In this document: positions 1-9,972 of the stretch, one piece after another
How the letters are laid out: each line of letters starts with the position of its first letter
Position numbering within the stretch: position 1 is the first letter of the stretch
DNA from: Porogramme epimiltina
Lineage: Eukaryota; Basidiomycota; Agaricomycetes; Polyporales; Polyporaceae
Length of the DNA stretch: 44,021 nt
Assembly: GCA_900155495.1 (NCBI GenBank)
Contig: FTLJ01000243.1
Span: 1-44,021, forward strand
Direction: 5' to 3'
Notes under the pieces: model-generated
What the model was told of the DNA's origin: nothing
The model's input: only the letters and a program-made list of their open reading frames with translations
Database searches by the model: none
Position numbers and translations under genes: made by a program

Positions 1-239
1 ATTATCTGCTAATAACATGGTTCTCCTTCAGTAAGATCAAGTAGCACGTACATTTATGGTCTATACACCCGTAGACATTTGTGATAGATATTTGTCTCCT
101 CGTTGTCAATTCAGAACGGCGCCCGCGAAGGGACTGAAGCGGCGCGCACAGGCGCTTGCGGCCAGTGGGCGCGTGCACGCGCGTGCGGGCGCGCGCGAGC
201 GCGTGCAAGCGCGCGCAGGCGCGGCCAATTACCGCAGCC
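1..239. other. GC-rich foreign junction that replaces the 3' end of NLR1
   Basis: Right of about position 240 the sequence matches the other three WD40 exons. Left of it the match stops, although NLR2, NLR3 and NLR4 all continue with ~92 more codons and a shared 3' flank. Positions 109-228 are very rich in CG and GC dinucleotides; 169-187 is a strict purine-pyrimidine alternation. Positions 1-108 are AT-rich and match nothing else in the window. This could be one end of a transposable element, a recombination joint or an assembly joint. The window edge prevents a decision. I saw no terminal repeat or target-site duplication. Confidence 0.6.
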
Positions 240-3200
240 CGTTCTGCAGCTATTGGTGAAGACAGCACACTCGTCGGAGGAGAACTGGATCCATCTGACT
301 GGCGAGGATGTTTCGGCACGGAACTGCCATAGGATATGCGGGGCAGCAGGGTTCGAAGATTCTGCCGGGTTTGGGGTAGATTCGCTGGATCGGAGATGGG
401 CGAAGGGTGTAAAGTCCCAAAGAGTGACCTGTCCGTGCTCGCTGGATCCGACGACGCGGGTGCCGTCCGACGAGAATGAGAGGGCGACTACAGCATGATC
501 GTGGTTTGCCTCCCAAGCTAGATTGTTTGACGTGAGCTCGTGCAGGCGCATCGTGGGGTACCCTATTGAATACCACTGAACCAATGGATTTCGCGTTTGC
601 ACGGCCTGGATGTCCGAGGTGGCTGCTGGAAGGCGTTCTCCATCGATCGACGAAGATAGGACATAGCGCCCACATGGTGAAACTGCCACCGCCCAGATCC
701 GCCCATCTCCTTCTACGTAGAGCACCCGTCCAGATCTCGACGCCGTGTCCCAACACCGGACGCTTCCGTCAAGGGAGCCGGAGATGACACTCTTCGAGTC
801 TGGGGTGAAAGTCGCGGGGAGCACCCAATCTGAGTGTCCGGTGAGGATGACGGGGGACGTGCCTCCTTCCACATCGTACAGGACGATGGAATAGTCTTGG
901 TGTCCGGTCAGGGTGAGGTGCATCCCGTCCGGCGACCATGTGAGAGTCGCGTCGCTATCATATAATTTGCCTGTGCCCGGATGGTCGATTCGACGATATA
1001 TACTTCCTGAGGATAGGTTCCAGAGTTGGACCGTTCCATCTCGCGAGACGGTGGCGATGAGATCGGGGTCACGAGGAGAAAACGCGACAGAACAGACTGA
1101 CGAGGGGGGAGTATGGGTCGCTGGTGTACCGTTGTCGGATGGTGAGGATGATTGTGTCTGCATGATGTGGACGTCCCAGATGCGCATTGTCCGGTCGGTG
1201 TGGGCGGAGACGAGCTGGGATCCGTCGGGGGAAAACCGCAATTGCCAGATTTGCTCGCCACGAATTTCCTCTCCATCCCCAAGCCACTCCCCGGCCACGC
1301 AGTCCCACAGACGAATGTGTGAGCAAGTACCCGCATCGCATCCGACGGCGAGGATCTGGCCGCCAAGAGAGAAATCTAAGCCCCAAACGGCGCCACCCAT
1401 ATCCAGACATTTGACACGACACGGATCCCGGGAACCATCGATGGACCACAGAATGGCCTGGTTTTCACATCCGCATGCAATAGTCTTATCATCGGGAGAG
1501 ATTGCGACCGACCAGACGTTGGAATCATGCTGGAGTGTGTGAAGTGGCAACCCTGAGGTCGCCTTGACGGTCCAAATCTTGCAGGTGTTGTCGTGGCTCC
1601 CAGAGAGTAGGAGGGACCCATCGTGGGAGAACGCGACCGATTTGACCAGACCTGAGTGTCCTTCGAGAGTTCTTATTACTTTTAGGGCCCCTGAAGTAAT
1701 CTCCCACAACACAACAGTCTTGTTATCGGAGCCTGAGGCGGCATATTGACCTCCAGGAGAGTAGGCTACACCTCCGATTTCGTCGGAATGGGCCTTCTGC
1801 AACGCAATCCGTGCACCCGTCTTCGCGTCCCATAAGCACATAGCGCCGCTGTTAGATCCTGAAAGGATCTCCTTCCCGTCATGCGAGAACGCCACACTCC
1901 AGACCGGTTCCTCCGCATTGAGCACGTGGAGCTGGGCACCCGTCGCAGCGTCCCAAAGCCTGATGGTACCGTCCTCGGAGGCGGAGACGATCTGTTTCCC
2001 ATCTGGCGAGCACGCGGCGGATCTTACCTGGCTGGTATGGCCCTCGAGTGTGATGACGTTCGCGTTCCAGGAGGGCCGTAGGCCGATGTGCATCCGGGCA
2101 GTGCCCTCGAGGTCCTTAGCATACACGGTGCGAAGAACGGACGAGGATGGGCAGCACAGCAGCGCGGACCTGTACACGTGGGAGGCGAACGTGCTGATCG
2201 CTGGATAGCACAACTGAACCACTCGTTGACAATCGTACAGTAAGTCATGTATGACGTTCCTCGACATGCCCTATGCTGGAAGTCAGCGCTCCAAGATTAT
2301 CGGTTCTATAAAATTCTGCGTACCTTCAGCGCTCGCATCGCATCTTGACGTGCTTCGACAACGCCATCCATGGACCCCATCAGACTCAGACATTCAAGCC
2401 ACATCAAGAGCCGATTCTGACAGAAATCTTCTAAGAGATTTGCCACACCGTCGTCATCCACGGTTTTGGTTCCATTGGACAGATGATGGGCCCAGTGCTT
2501 GCAGGCGTACTGAAGATGAGGTGGAAGGTGAGCGGTCTTGAGATCCTCGAGGTCTGTTATCTCGTTGTTTGGCAACTGGCGTGCTTCTATGTGACACATA
2601 TCACGGTGCAGGGTCCCCAAGGCTTGAAGACAAAGTTTAGCGACCTCAGTGTGCTGCCGTTGAGGGTCCACCGCGAGCCATACAGATCGGGTGTCTGAGC
2701 GGCGCGACGGATCGAGAAGGAAGTCGTGGAAGGAGGGGTGTATAAGGCGTATCACCTCGTCGTTTTGAAGGACTTCGGGGACGCTGATGACAGAGTGAAG
2801 TCGTCGGAGAGCCGTTCGCACTTTGTCTTCTTCTAGTTGGAGGAGAGATCCGAGAGCGGCAGGAGACAGCTGATCGCGCAGAACGACGATCGAGCCCAAG
2901 ACGAGTTGGAGACGCTTCCTGGTCAGCTTATCCAGCTTTTTTTCCGCTGGGTAAGCCGATTTCATTACATCTGTGTAAAGCGCATACAGTGGAGTCATCG
3001 GGGAACGCGCCTCTGACGGCTCGCTCTCCTCTGACTCGGAAGTGGTCGATGGATCGAGGAATGTCTCCAGTACGGCCTTGGGGTCGTCCACATATTCCTT
3101 GTCGGAGATGTAGTCGAGCAACGTGGATGCGTAGATGAAGATTCCGCACGCTTGATGCGCGATCGTACCCAGAACCCTGTCTTCTGGCCAGTCTTCTCGA

Positions 3201-5055
3201 AGTCCTTCATAGCACTGCCTGATCTCCTTGAACCGCGCCCTGAGGAATGTGATGATGTCCCGCCTCGTCCACTCTTCTGGAACAGATGCGAGGCGTAAGG
3301 AATGCGCGTGTTTGCTGAGTATCTCATCGCGGAATCCGGCCGAGATGTGAGTTTCGGGGCGGCTAGTGATTACGAAGCGGAAATGACGCAGAGCTTCGGC
3401 GTGCATTGAGAGCGCTGCAAGGATGACAGAAATTGCGGAGTCGTCCTTGCATTCGTCGAGAGCATCGATCACGACTACGTAGGCCTCTTCGGGGGAAGGC
3501 TCTGGGACGGAACGGAGGGGCTCGAGGATGAGCTTCTGGAACTGATAGGAGGGGAGGTAATCGTAGATATCCTGGTTGTCTTTGAGGGCTTGCTGAAGGG
3601 CTTTGCCGAAGCTCGGAGGAAGCGACTCCGCGAGCTGGCGCGCAATAGTAGGAAATATCAACTTGACATTGCTGCAGTCGTCATCGAAACGGTCACAGAA
3701 GAAGCTAGCAGCCAGCACGCGGCTACCTCGCTCTTTTGAGGCGCACCATTCCGCGATCGTGCGTGCCAAAGTCGACTTGCCAGACCCCGCCAGACCGTTT
3801 AGCCACTCGATCAAGGCTGACACGGGGATAGGGTTGCTAAGGCCAGGTGCATCGGCTGGGATAGAGGGATCGTTCGGTCTAAGCCAGCGGTATACCGAGT
3901 TCAGAATTTCTGCTCGGGTGGTGTCGACGCACTCCCTGTGGCGTGTGTTCGCGTTGTAGCTTGCACGAGCTGCGTACCGCATTGCTGAGACGCCTGACCC
4001 ACGCGTAAGAATTGAGAATGAAGGAGATCCAGTGGGATGCACTCACTGAAGTGTTGATCATTCAGAGCTTGGACGACTCGATCTGGGAGCTCCTGGACAA
4101 CAGAGTACGTAGCCAAGACCACTGTGAACTGAGAGGAACTTAATTAGACTCGGACAGCGGTGGGGATATTAATATTAGGCTTGGAGTAATGGACAAGTAC
4201 CTCTGTGTTGTCGACACGCTGTTTCAGATCTTTGACAAAGTAGGAGAGCTTCTCCTCGACGTATTTCGCCTTGACAACTTTCAGGGGTAGAGACTCATCC
4301 CGTAAATTTGCGATTTCTATGGCGGTTTCTTGAATATTACTTTAAGCAGCGCCATGCGTCAGACTTTCACAAAGGGTACGATGATTGACAGACCGGGACT
4401 CACCGAGAAAGGCCATCCAAAGCGTCCCGGACACGAGCATCTAATGATGAGGGATCGGCGTTCCGGGGTAGTTTGAGAGCCTTGATAAGAGTGTTCAGGT
4501 CGTCGACGAGGGTCTGAAGTTCCTTTATACCGTCCACATTCGACAAATGTGCCTACATAGCATTGAAATCGTTCACAACTTAGAACGGCTGGACATCACA
4601 GTGTCGGTGGCACATACCTCATATGTCTCCACGAGCTCAATCAACACAGTCGCAGCTGCTTGAAGCGGAACCAGCGGGCCAGAGAGATCCTTGGTGAGCC
4701 TGAGAGCCTTGAGTACGCCGCTCACTACGATCTTCTTGACATCTGAGGACTTGGATTGGGAGATGGGTTCGGTCTGAGCCGGAGTGAGCTCGGTACGGGG
4801 GGCTGGCTGTTGTCTCGAAGTGCCTGGGGGTGTTCCGCTTGGTAGTGATTCGGAGGGGACGCTGGGTGCAACTGTAGCAGGTTCCGGTGCAGTATCGGCA
4901 GGGCGTTCTAGTGCCTTTCGTACGTCTTCGTCTCCTGGAGGGGACTTGCTGGTCGCGCTCGGGGAGCGTTTCAGTGTAGCGAGGGGAGTGGGCCGAGGCG
5001 CGCGCGGTTTTCTCCACCGCCTCACCATCGCGCAAACCTTTGCGCACAGCGTCAT
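111..5055 (-). CDS. NLR1: NACHT-WD40 STAND receptor with replaced C-terminus
   Basis: Predicted NWD-type NLR, a cytosolic ATPase switch. Exons, 5' to 3' on the minus strand: 5055-4618, 4552-4404, 4339-4201, 4128-4047, 3993-2324, 2270-111; these join in frame to about 1545 residues. Residues 1-105 are Ser/Pro-rich with a basic start. Residues ~106-240 are helical and resemble the MLKL-like bundles of agaricomycete NLRs (inferred from pattern only). NACHT follows, with Walker A GLAGSGKST near 336-344, Walker B VVVIDALDECKDD near 442-454, and a later FVITSRPE motif. The last exon encodes about 12 WD40 blades. Introns are 53-72 nt, all GT..AG. The 53-nt intron 3994-4046 is absent from NLR2 and NLR3; removing it is needed to keep frame. 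The final 42 residues are an Arg/Ala-rich tail from the junction sequence in place of ~92 family residues, so the last blade is probably lost. The start was chosen because the following APRPTP segment lines up with NLR3; a second Met lies nine codons on. The gene may be a pseudogene. Confidence 0.85.
3994..4046 (-). other. Extra intron in the NACHT exon of NLR1
   Basis: On the minus strand the donor is GTGAGT and the acceptor GGGTCAG, 53 nt apart. Splicing joins codons for ALNDQHFS to VSAMRYAARA and restores the frame that aligns with MRYARHARF of NLR3. Without splicing the frames on the two sides do not match. NLR2 and NLR3 are continuous here. Confidence 0.75.
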
Positions 5056-5640
5056 CTTGAGTAGTCAGTTTGTCGGCCAAAAGCCGTTCAGGTGTGTTTG
5101 TGTGAAAGAGAGCGAGAGCTGGAGCGCAGATGAGTGGTCCGTAGGACGTGGACGCGGACTCTGTCGCACGGGCTTGTGCGTGCCCCGTGGGTGGGCCTTA
5201 AGCGGGGGGAGGTAATGTCCGGAGTGACGCCCTAGGAAGCAACGCACGAGGCAAACTCGAGACTTCGATCAGTGTTCAACATTCAATGACGAGATGAAAC
5301 GCGCACAGCTATAGCCAGTCACTCCATATGTATGTCTTTCTTTTTAAACATGCTATCATGGTCGGAACGCGACCAGGTTTGTTATGAACACAAAAGAGTC
5401 CGTATCTTAGCAAGAAAATCTAATGCATTATCCCCCGATATGGTCTCTTTAAACACATATACTCAATTAGCTGACAGATCGGTTGTTTGAGAAAACGTCA
5501 ACCTAAATCTGCGCAGAAGAGGCCTACTTGACTCCAGTCTCATGACACGCTGCGTAGGCATAACGCATTAAGGGCGTTGGTATGGACACTGCGCGCGAAG
5601 CACACGGAAACGAACATATCACATGCCACTTGCCCTGGGA
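5056..5640. other. Upstream region of NLR1
   Basis: No ORF with family signal. Positions 5330-5480 are relatively AT-rich and include CTTTTTAAACATG and TTTAAACACATATACTC. This is the expected promoter side of NLR1, but no element could be assigned. I saw no match to the upstream regions of NLR2 or NLR3. Confidence 0.3.
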
Positions 5641-6657
5641 GTGCAAACAGCGCAGGAATCACGGCGGCCAAAGGTTAGACGGGCCGTTTGATAGCGCTAC
5701 TACAGCATCGCGTGGTCGTGGCCGCACGGCGACGCCCACGAAGTTTATGGGGGAGAGCCGTTCGCTAGGCGTGCGCGGATATGCATGGGCCGCAGACTCA
5801 AACGCGGAGGGCGCGATAGGAGCCTCAGGCTGGGCCCTGGGTTGACTTCGACAGCGCTGTGGTCTTTGGGTTCTGTCCGGTGGTGAGGGGAGGCCCTGAG
5901 GCCTGACAGGGAAGCGGAGACGGGACGTGGACCAGGTGGGCCCATGATGTACAGTGCTTCGGATGCGGCGTGCGTGTGGGTCAGCTGACTCGAGGTCGAA
6001 AGCTCCTTGCAGGGAAGACGCCACAAAACGGGCAGAAAACGTTGTTCGTGGTTGGTTGCCGTCTTCCCCCTCCCTCTCTGTGCACGTGCGGTGGAAGCCA
6101 GCAATGAGAGATCCATGGCCGCGGCCAGCGCCGTTCAGCGCTGCGTGAGCGACAGCGTGGGCACTGGGCACGGATAGAGACGTAGCAGTGAGGCCGGCTG
6201 GAGACTTGTGTCAGCGGCGATCGGACCGGCAACTGAATAGGACCGTACCAGCCCTGGGCTACATCATGCACGACGTGTCATTGGCCCACAAAGTGCGCGC
6301 AGTGGACTTGAGATTGCGCTCGCTCAACGATATCGATGCCATCTGTCCGCATATATTCGGCCTCCTGGACCAACGGTTGACCTATGAAGACCAGGCGCAG
6401 CCGCGCGCAAGAGGGACGAGCTTGTGCTACAGCCTAGGCCGAGGAACATCCATGTGCACGGCGACATTCTGCCCCGAACCGAGCTCGATACGCTATCGTG
6501 CGCGAGCCAATGGGACGGCTATGCGAGCCGTCCAAGGAGAGAGTGTATATACAGTGGCCGCGCGAGCCCTCTCAGCACTACGATGCAGTTTGGCCATGAC
6601 GCGTCTGCGCTCTATGGTCGCGAGCGCACCGATTGCAGTCCGCGCGATATCAATCAA

Positions 6658-6711
6658 CTGCAAAGAATATGAGCATCATGCACATGTGGGTAGAGCGCGA
6701 GGCCGACTTGC
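6658..6711 (-). other. Y intron, copy A (GC-AG)
   Basis: Minus strand: CAG|GCAAGT donor, TATTCTTTGCAG acceptor, 54 nt. It aligns end to end with 19559-19612 (54 nt) and by position with 21422-21475 and 35950-36001. The donor is GC, a known minor class. Flanking blocks are GC-rich, the intron less so. Confidence 0.55.
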
Positions 6712-7645
6712 CTGCTCGGAGCGGAGACCAGCCCATTTGGACAGTGCACGAATAACGCAACCTTCACCGCGCGCGGGCAGCGTGGTCCTCGAACACGATT
6801 CCTAGCAAACCCACGGCCACGCATAGTGCGCGCGGGCAGTACCTTCCCCCACAATCGACCTGCAGAGCGGACGAGCGCGACAGACCGCGCGGCGGGCAGG
6901 GCGACGCGCCCGCCCCGCTCGTTCCTATGTGATATGCCCGCACGCGCCAGTGGCAGTGACAGAGAGGGGCGCGCGGTTCTCCAGGCTCCGGGGGGCTCGG
7001 CGCGGACCGTCTTGACGCGTTCCTTGCAACGCGTGTGTCGGTACGTCGCTCACACGTGCCCCGCGCGCGTCCAGTCGGCGGCGCTCGCGCGGCTGCGTCG
7101 GGGGTCCAGGAAGGGTGGTTCTGACGTGGTTTGGCGGTGGACGCTGGAGTCTGGCGCCGCGAGAGGCCGCGCGGCCTGCCAGATGATTAGGGCGAGGGGT
7201 GCGCGCTGGGCGGGCGACGGTCCGATTTGCGCTGCGCGCGGGACCTTCGCGGCGCCAGCGCTGGTAGCTCGCCCGGGCGACAGTGGAAGCAGGAAGGTGG
7301 AAACAGCGCGGCGCGAAGGGAGGTACGGGGTTGACTTGGAGAAAGGGAGAACGGATGAGGGGGGCGTTGTAGAAGAGCGTGCGGAACAGATAAAAAGGGC
7401 TGTGGACGTGTCTCCGCCCGCACCCTGACAAGAGGTGATAGGCGCGATGCAGCTCGCCTGCAAGCGTCCTCTGATCGACTTCAAAACTGTCAAGCGTGGG
7501 GAGCAACGTCGACTCTGCGCGCGCGCACCTCGCGCAAAGCATGGCGCATACATCCCGCCCAAGGCCATCCAGCGCGCGCAGCGATCTCCAACAATCCCTG
7601 GGAACGGCACGTATCGACTGTAGCACAGACGAGGACCGCGCGAAT

Positions 7646-7702
7646 CTATAAGGGCGCGCGATATTAGCACATGGCGGCGGGGAGAGAACGCGACGCGCTT
7701 AC
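7646..7702 (-). other. U intron, copy A
   Basis: Minus strand: CAG|GTAAGC donor, GTGCTAATAT branch-like site, CCCTTATAG acceptor, 57 nt. The same element recurs at 36780-36837 and 39046-39102. The upstream exon-like stretch can be read without a stop in one frame in all three copies (GPVDDTAAPRCKNAIA here, near 7760-7830). Downstream the frame is broken by small indels. Confidence 0.6.
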
Positions 7703-8739
7703 CTGACTGCGCAGGGCCAGGGCCGTCCGCGCGGGCAGGCGCGCACGCAGCGCGCGACAATCTGCTCCGCGCGCGATCGCGTTCTTGCAGCGCGGTGCGG
7801 CTGTATCGTCTACGGGGCCGCTCGCGTCTCCGCTGTCTTGATCAAATACGCTTCGGTAAGAGAAACCGACGCGAGAGAACAGGGCGAGTTGTGCTGGGGA
7901 CCAGCGCGGCGGAGGCGGTGGATGAGGAGGGGTCGACGGGTCGACGGCGCGAGGTGCGACGCTGTGGAGAGCCTGTCCGCAGGAGCACGCACACAGCAGG
8001 CCCGCGCGAGGCGTCTTCGGCCGTCTCTCGTCGTCCCACACGTGTCCCCTCCTACGCTCATGCGCGCACCAAGGAGCGACCCGAAGTGCGTGGTGCGCAG
8101 CTTGTAATTGATCGGGTGTCGGGTGAGCGGGGTGGGCGATATGCTTCTCCGAAGTGGCACCACATCGACCTCCACGGGCGCACCGACGCCTCCCGACTGC
8201 GCCCGCACCACAACCGACCACAACGACCGCGCCTGTAGAGTCGAGGAGAACAGCGGTGGCGGCCCCTCAGGGGGCTCGCGCGCTCGAACAGCGCGGCATG
8301 CCGAGCCTGGGCGTCTGCGCGCGCGGACCCGCAGGGTGGCCGGCACTGCTGGTGAAAGCGGGCGAGGAACGATGCGCCACTCGCGCGAGGGGGTGGAGGC
8401 GATTGGACAGGCGGGGTCTTCCCCGGCGGGGAGGGTGCGTTGGAGCGGTGTCGCGGAAGGCCTATCCGATGGGGTGCGATCGATTTTCGAGCACGAACGA
8501 GCCGCGCGGTCAGAGGGAGGAGGGACGGTGAGGATGCTACGGGCCCAGGTGACACGCGGTGAGCGTACTTGGGGAGTTGGTCGTATGGCGCTGGGGGAAT
8601 GGGAGGTTGCGTGGAGGGCTGACCCTTGCGCTTGACGACACGTAGCAACCGCACCCAGTGTCAGCTATAGGGAGCCGTGGTGTCTACAAGTCCGTGGAAT
8701 CGTAACAAGCCGCCAGCCTGAGGCGGTCGAAGAATCGGG

Positions 8740-8905
8740 CTGTGACGGCGGTCGCGTACGAGTTGCGCCACTCCCGAACAGCGCAGATGTGCTATGAAGA
8801 GACAAGCGACGACCGCTGCAGGGTTGAGCCTTGCCAGCGGCTTTGCGGAATGGTGTTGGTTTGTTCGCTGAGGCTGCGCGGAGGGCTATTGGTTTTGCAG
8901 CTCTG
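8740..8905 (-). pseudogene. T block remnant, copy A: minus-strand coding-like stretch
   Basis: One minus-strand frame reads HLRCSGVAQLVRDRRH and ends ...GLVDTT, matching HLCCSGVARLIRGYRH of spacer B (near 22920-23060) with conservative changes. The plus-strand frame over the same bases has stops in B. Just upstream, a 1-nt indel relative to B breaks the frame (SEQTNT here, NEQTGT in B), so this copy is not a working gene. Product unknown. Confidence 0.35.
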
Positions 8906-8952
8906 GAGCATCATCGAGATACAGAGACAAGCCGCTGCTATAACCGCACGAC

Positions 8953-9023
8953 CTGCTAGGGCCCGTCAATCGGTGAGATAGAGTGATTGGGTTGAGATAG
9001 AATGCGATGGAAGGGATACTCAC
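8953..9023 (-). other. P intron, copy A
   Basis: Minus strand: GTGAGTATCC donor, CCCTAGCAG acceptor followed by GTCGTGCGG, 71 nt. Spacer B has the same element at 23414-23484 (71 nt) and C at 40196-40257 (62 nt). The preceding exon-like stretch reads HDVFTTLRAVVETFI in one frame, similar to LDNVFMIPPAIVEILI in B. Confidence 0.55.
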
Positions 9024-9340
9024 GATAAATGTTTCGACCACAGCGCGGAGTGTCGTGAAAACGTCGTGGAGTTGAGGGAGCCGGCGGCCCGGGCTTGGGT
9101 TTGAGGCGAGGAGCCAGCAAATGAAAAGATAGGGGGGTGCGGAAGGCTCAAGACGGATGTGTTGGGGTGAAAGGACGTGTCGCAGGCTTTTAGGCAGTTC
9201 TCTAAGCCTGACGGGCAGTGCGCTTTAGTTATGGCAGCTTGAAGCTTGAAGGAGGAACGTACAGGCTTACACCTAACCAAGACGCCCGGCACTGCTCCGC
9301 TACCCCGCGGGAGGCAAATGATAGCGCTTCTACCATGTCC
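9024..9340 (-). pseudogene. P block remnant, copy A (exon-like flank)
   Basis: Minus-strand sequence upstream of the P intron, with homologues at 23485-23700 and 40258-40560. It contains a shared GGCTCCTCGCCTCAAACCCA-type stretch. No single frame is kept across the three copies. A plus-strand frame (SLKEERTGL here, SLEETSTGL in B, SLEEEWTDA in C) is also partly shared, so the coding strand is unresolved. Confidence 0.3.
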
Positions 9341-9392
9341 CACTTGTTATGAAGGCACTTGACTTGCGGCTAACCTGCGAGAGAACCATCGA

Positions 9393-9404
9393 GGGGGGGG
9401 GGGG
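9393..9404. repeat. Poly-G run of 12
   Basis: Twelve consecutive G residues, where spacer B has a shorter G stretch in GTCGCGGGGGCGTTCAACG. The length difference changes the plus-strand frame that leads into the LEADYEN stretch. It may be slippage or a sequencing or assembly error. Confidence 0.8.
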
Positions 9405-9972
9405 TTCAACGCCGGAGGCCGGCCAACCGAAGCTTGAGGCGGACTACGAGAACTAGCTTGAGAATGCGCGCGCTATCGACTCGCCATAGTCGTAGCGCCT
9501 GGGCAGTGTGCTCCTGCGTGGGGCGTAGGACAGACAGGTGAACGTGAAAGACGGCAGGGCTTCATGATCCCCAGGATGAGCGAAAGAAGAAGCAGCCGTC
9601 GAAAAGAGGCGATCAAGATTTTCGGGACCGGCGCTTGCTGTCCCTCCGGGACTCCAAGAGCCGAATCCCGGGGCCCTCTCGCTGCTACCGCGAAGCTCGT
9701 CCCGCCTTCGCTCGCTGTCTACGCTAACATCCATAACACCCCGCCTTACTCCTGCCTTCTCGTCATTGTCCCTCCCCCTCCTAGCAATTGCTATTCCTCG
9801 CTGCTTCCTCGCGGCACCCGCGCGGCCGTTGGCCCTTGTCCGCACCCAGATTCACCATCACCCGCCGAATCCCGACCCTCGTCGCGCTCAGCACGTCCTG
9901 GGCACCCCGGCGAACATCCTACTATCATCATCGACGCTGGCCTCATCCATCACAGGAAACCCGCCTGGAATC
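9405..9972 (+). pseudogene. LEADYEN/AVY remnant, copy A
   Basis: Plus-strand stretch shared with B (23840-24400) and C (40610-41040). Near 9428-9487 the frame reads KLEADYEN, a stop, then LENARAIDSP; B reads the same with CAG (Gln) for the TAG stop, and several A/B differences are at third positions. Near 9620 it reads EAIKIFGTGACC (EAIRIFRAGACC in B), and near 9700-9730 LAVYANIH (LTVYADIH in B, LAVYSDVH in C). A pyrimidine-rich stretch follows. The stop and indels make it a broken copy. The opposite strand also has a partly kept frame here. Family unknown. Confidence 0.35.

Larger units (their letters stand above)
5640..8950. repeat. Spacer unit A, CpG-rich part
   Basis: Diverged copy of a composite repeat also found in spacers B and C. 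Blocks from left to right: X (5865-6120, with TCTTTGGGTTC and GGGAAGACGCC), Y (intron at 6658), Z (6945-7270), W (7340-7490), V (7530-7600), U (7646-8500, intron at its left edge) and T (8640-8720, CCCAGTGTC). The sequence is rich in CG and GCGCGC. Many open frames exist here only because stop codons are rare at this composition. The minus-strand introns listed separately are the best evidence of past or present transcription. Confidence 0.7.

Noticed and set aside
913..1542. Long plus-strand ORFs opposite WD40 exons (also 14075-14362, 29718-30515)
   Set aside because: They mirror the WD40 coding strand, which has the blade motifs. Their own translations show no family signal.
6826..8640. Many 100-240-codon ORFs on both strands in the CpG-rich blocks
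   Set aside because: Stops are rare at this composition, frames are not kept between copies except in short stretches, and translations are Arg/Ala/Pro-rich in every frame.
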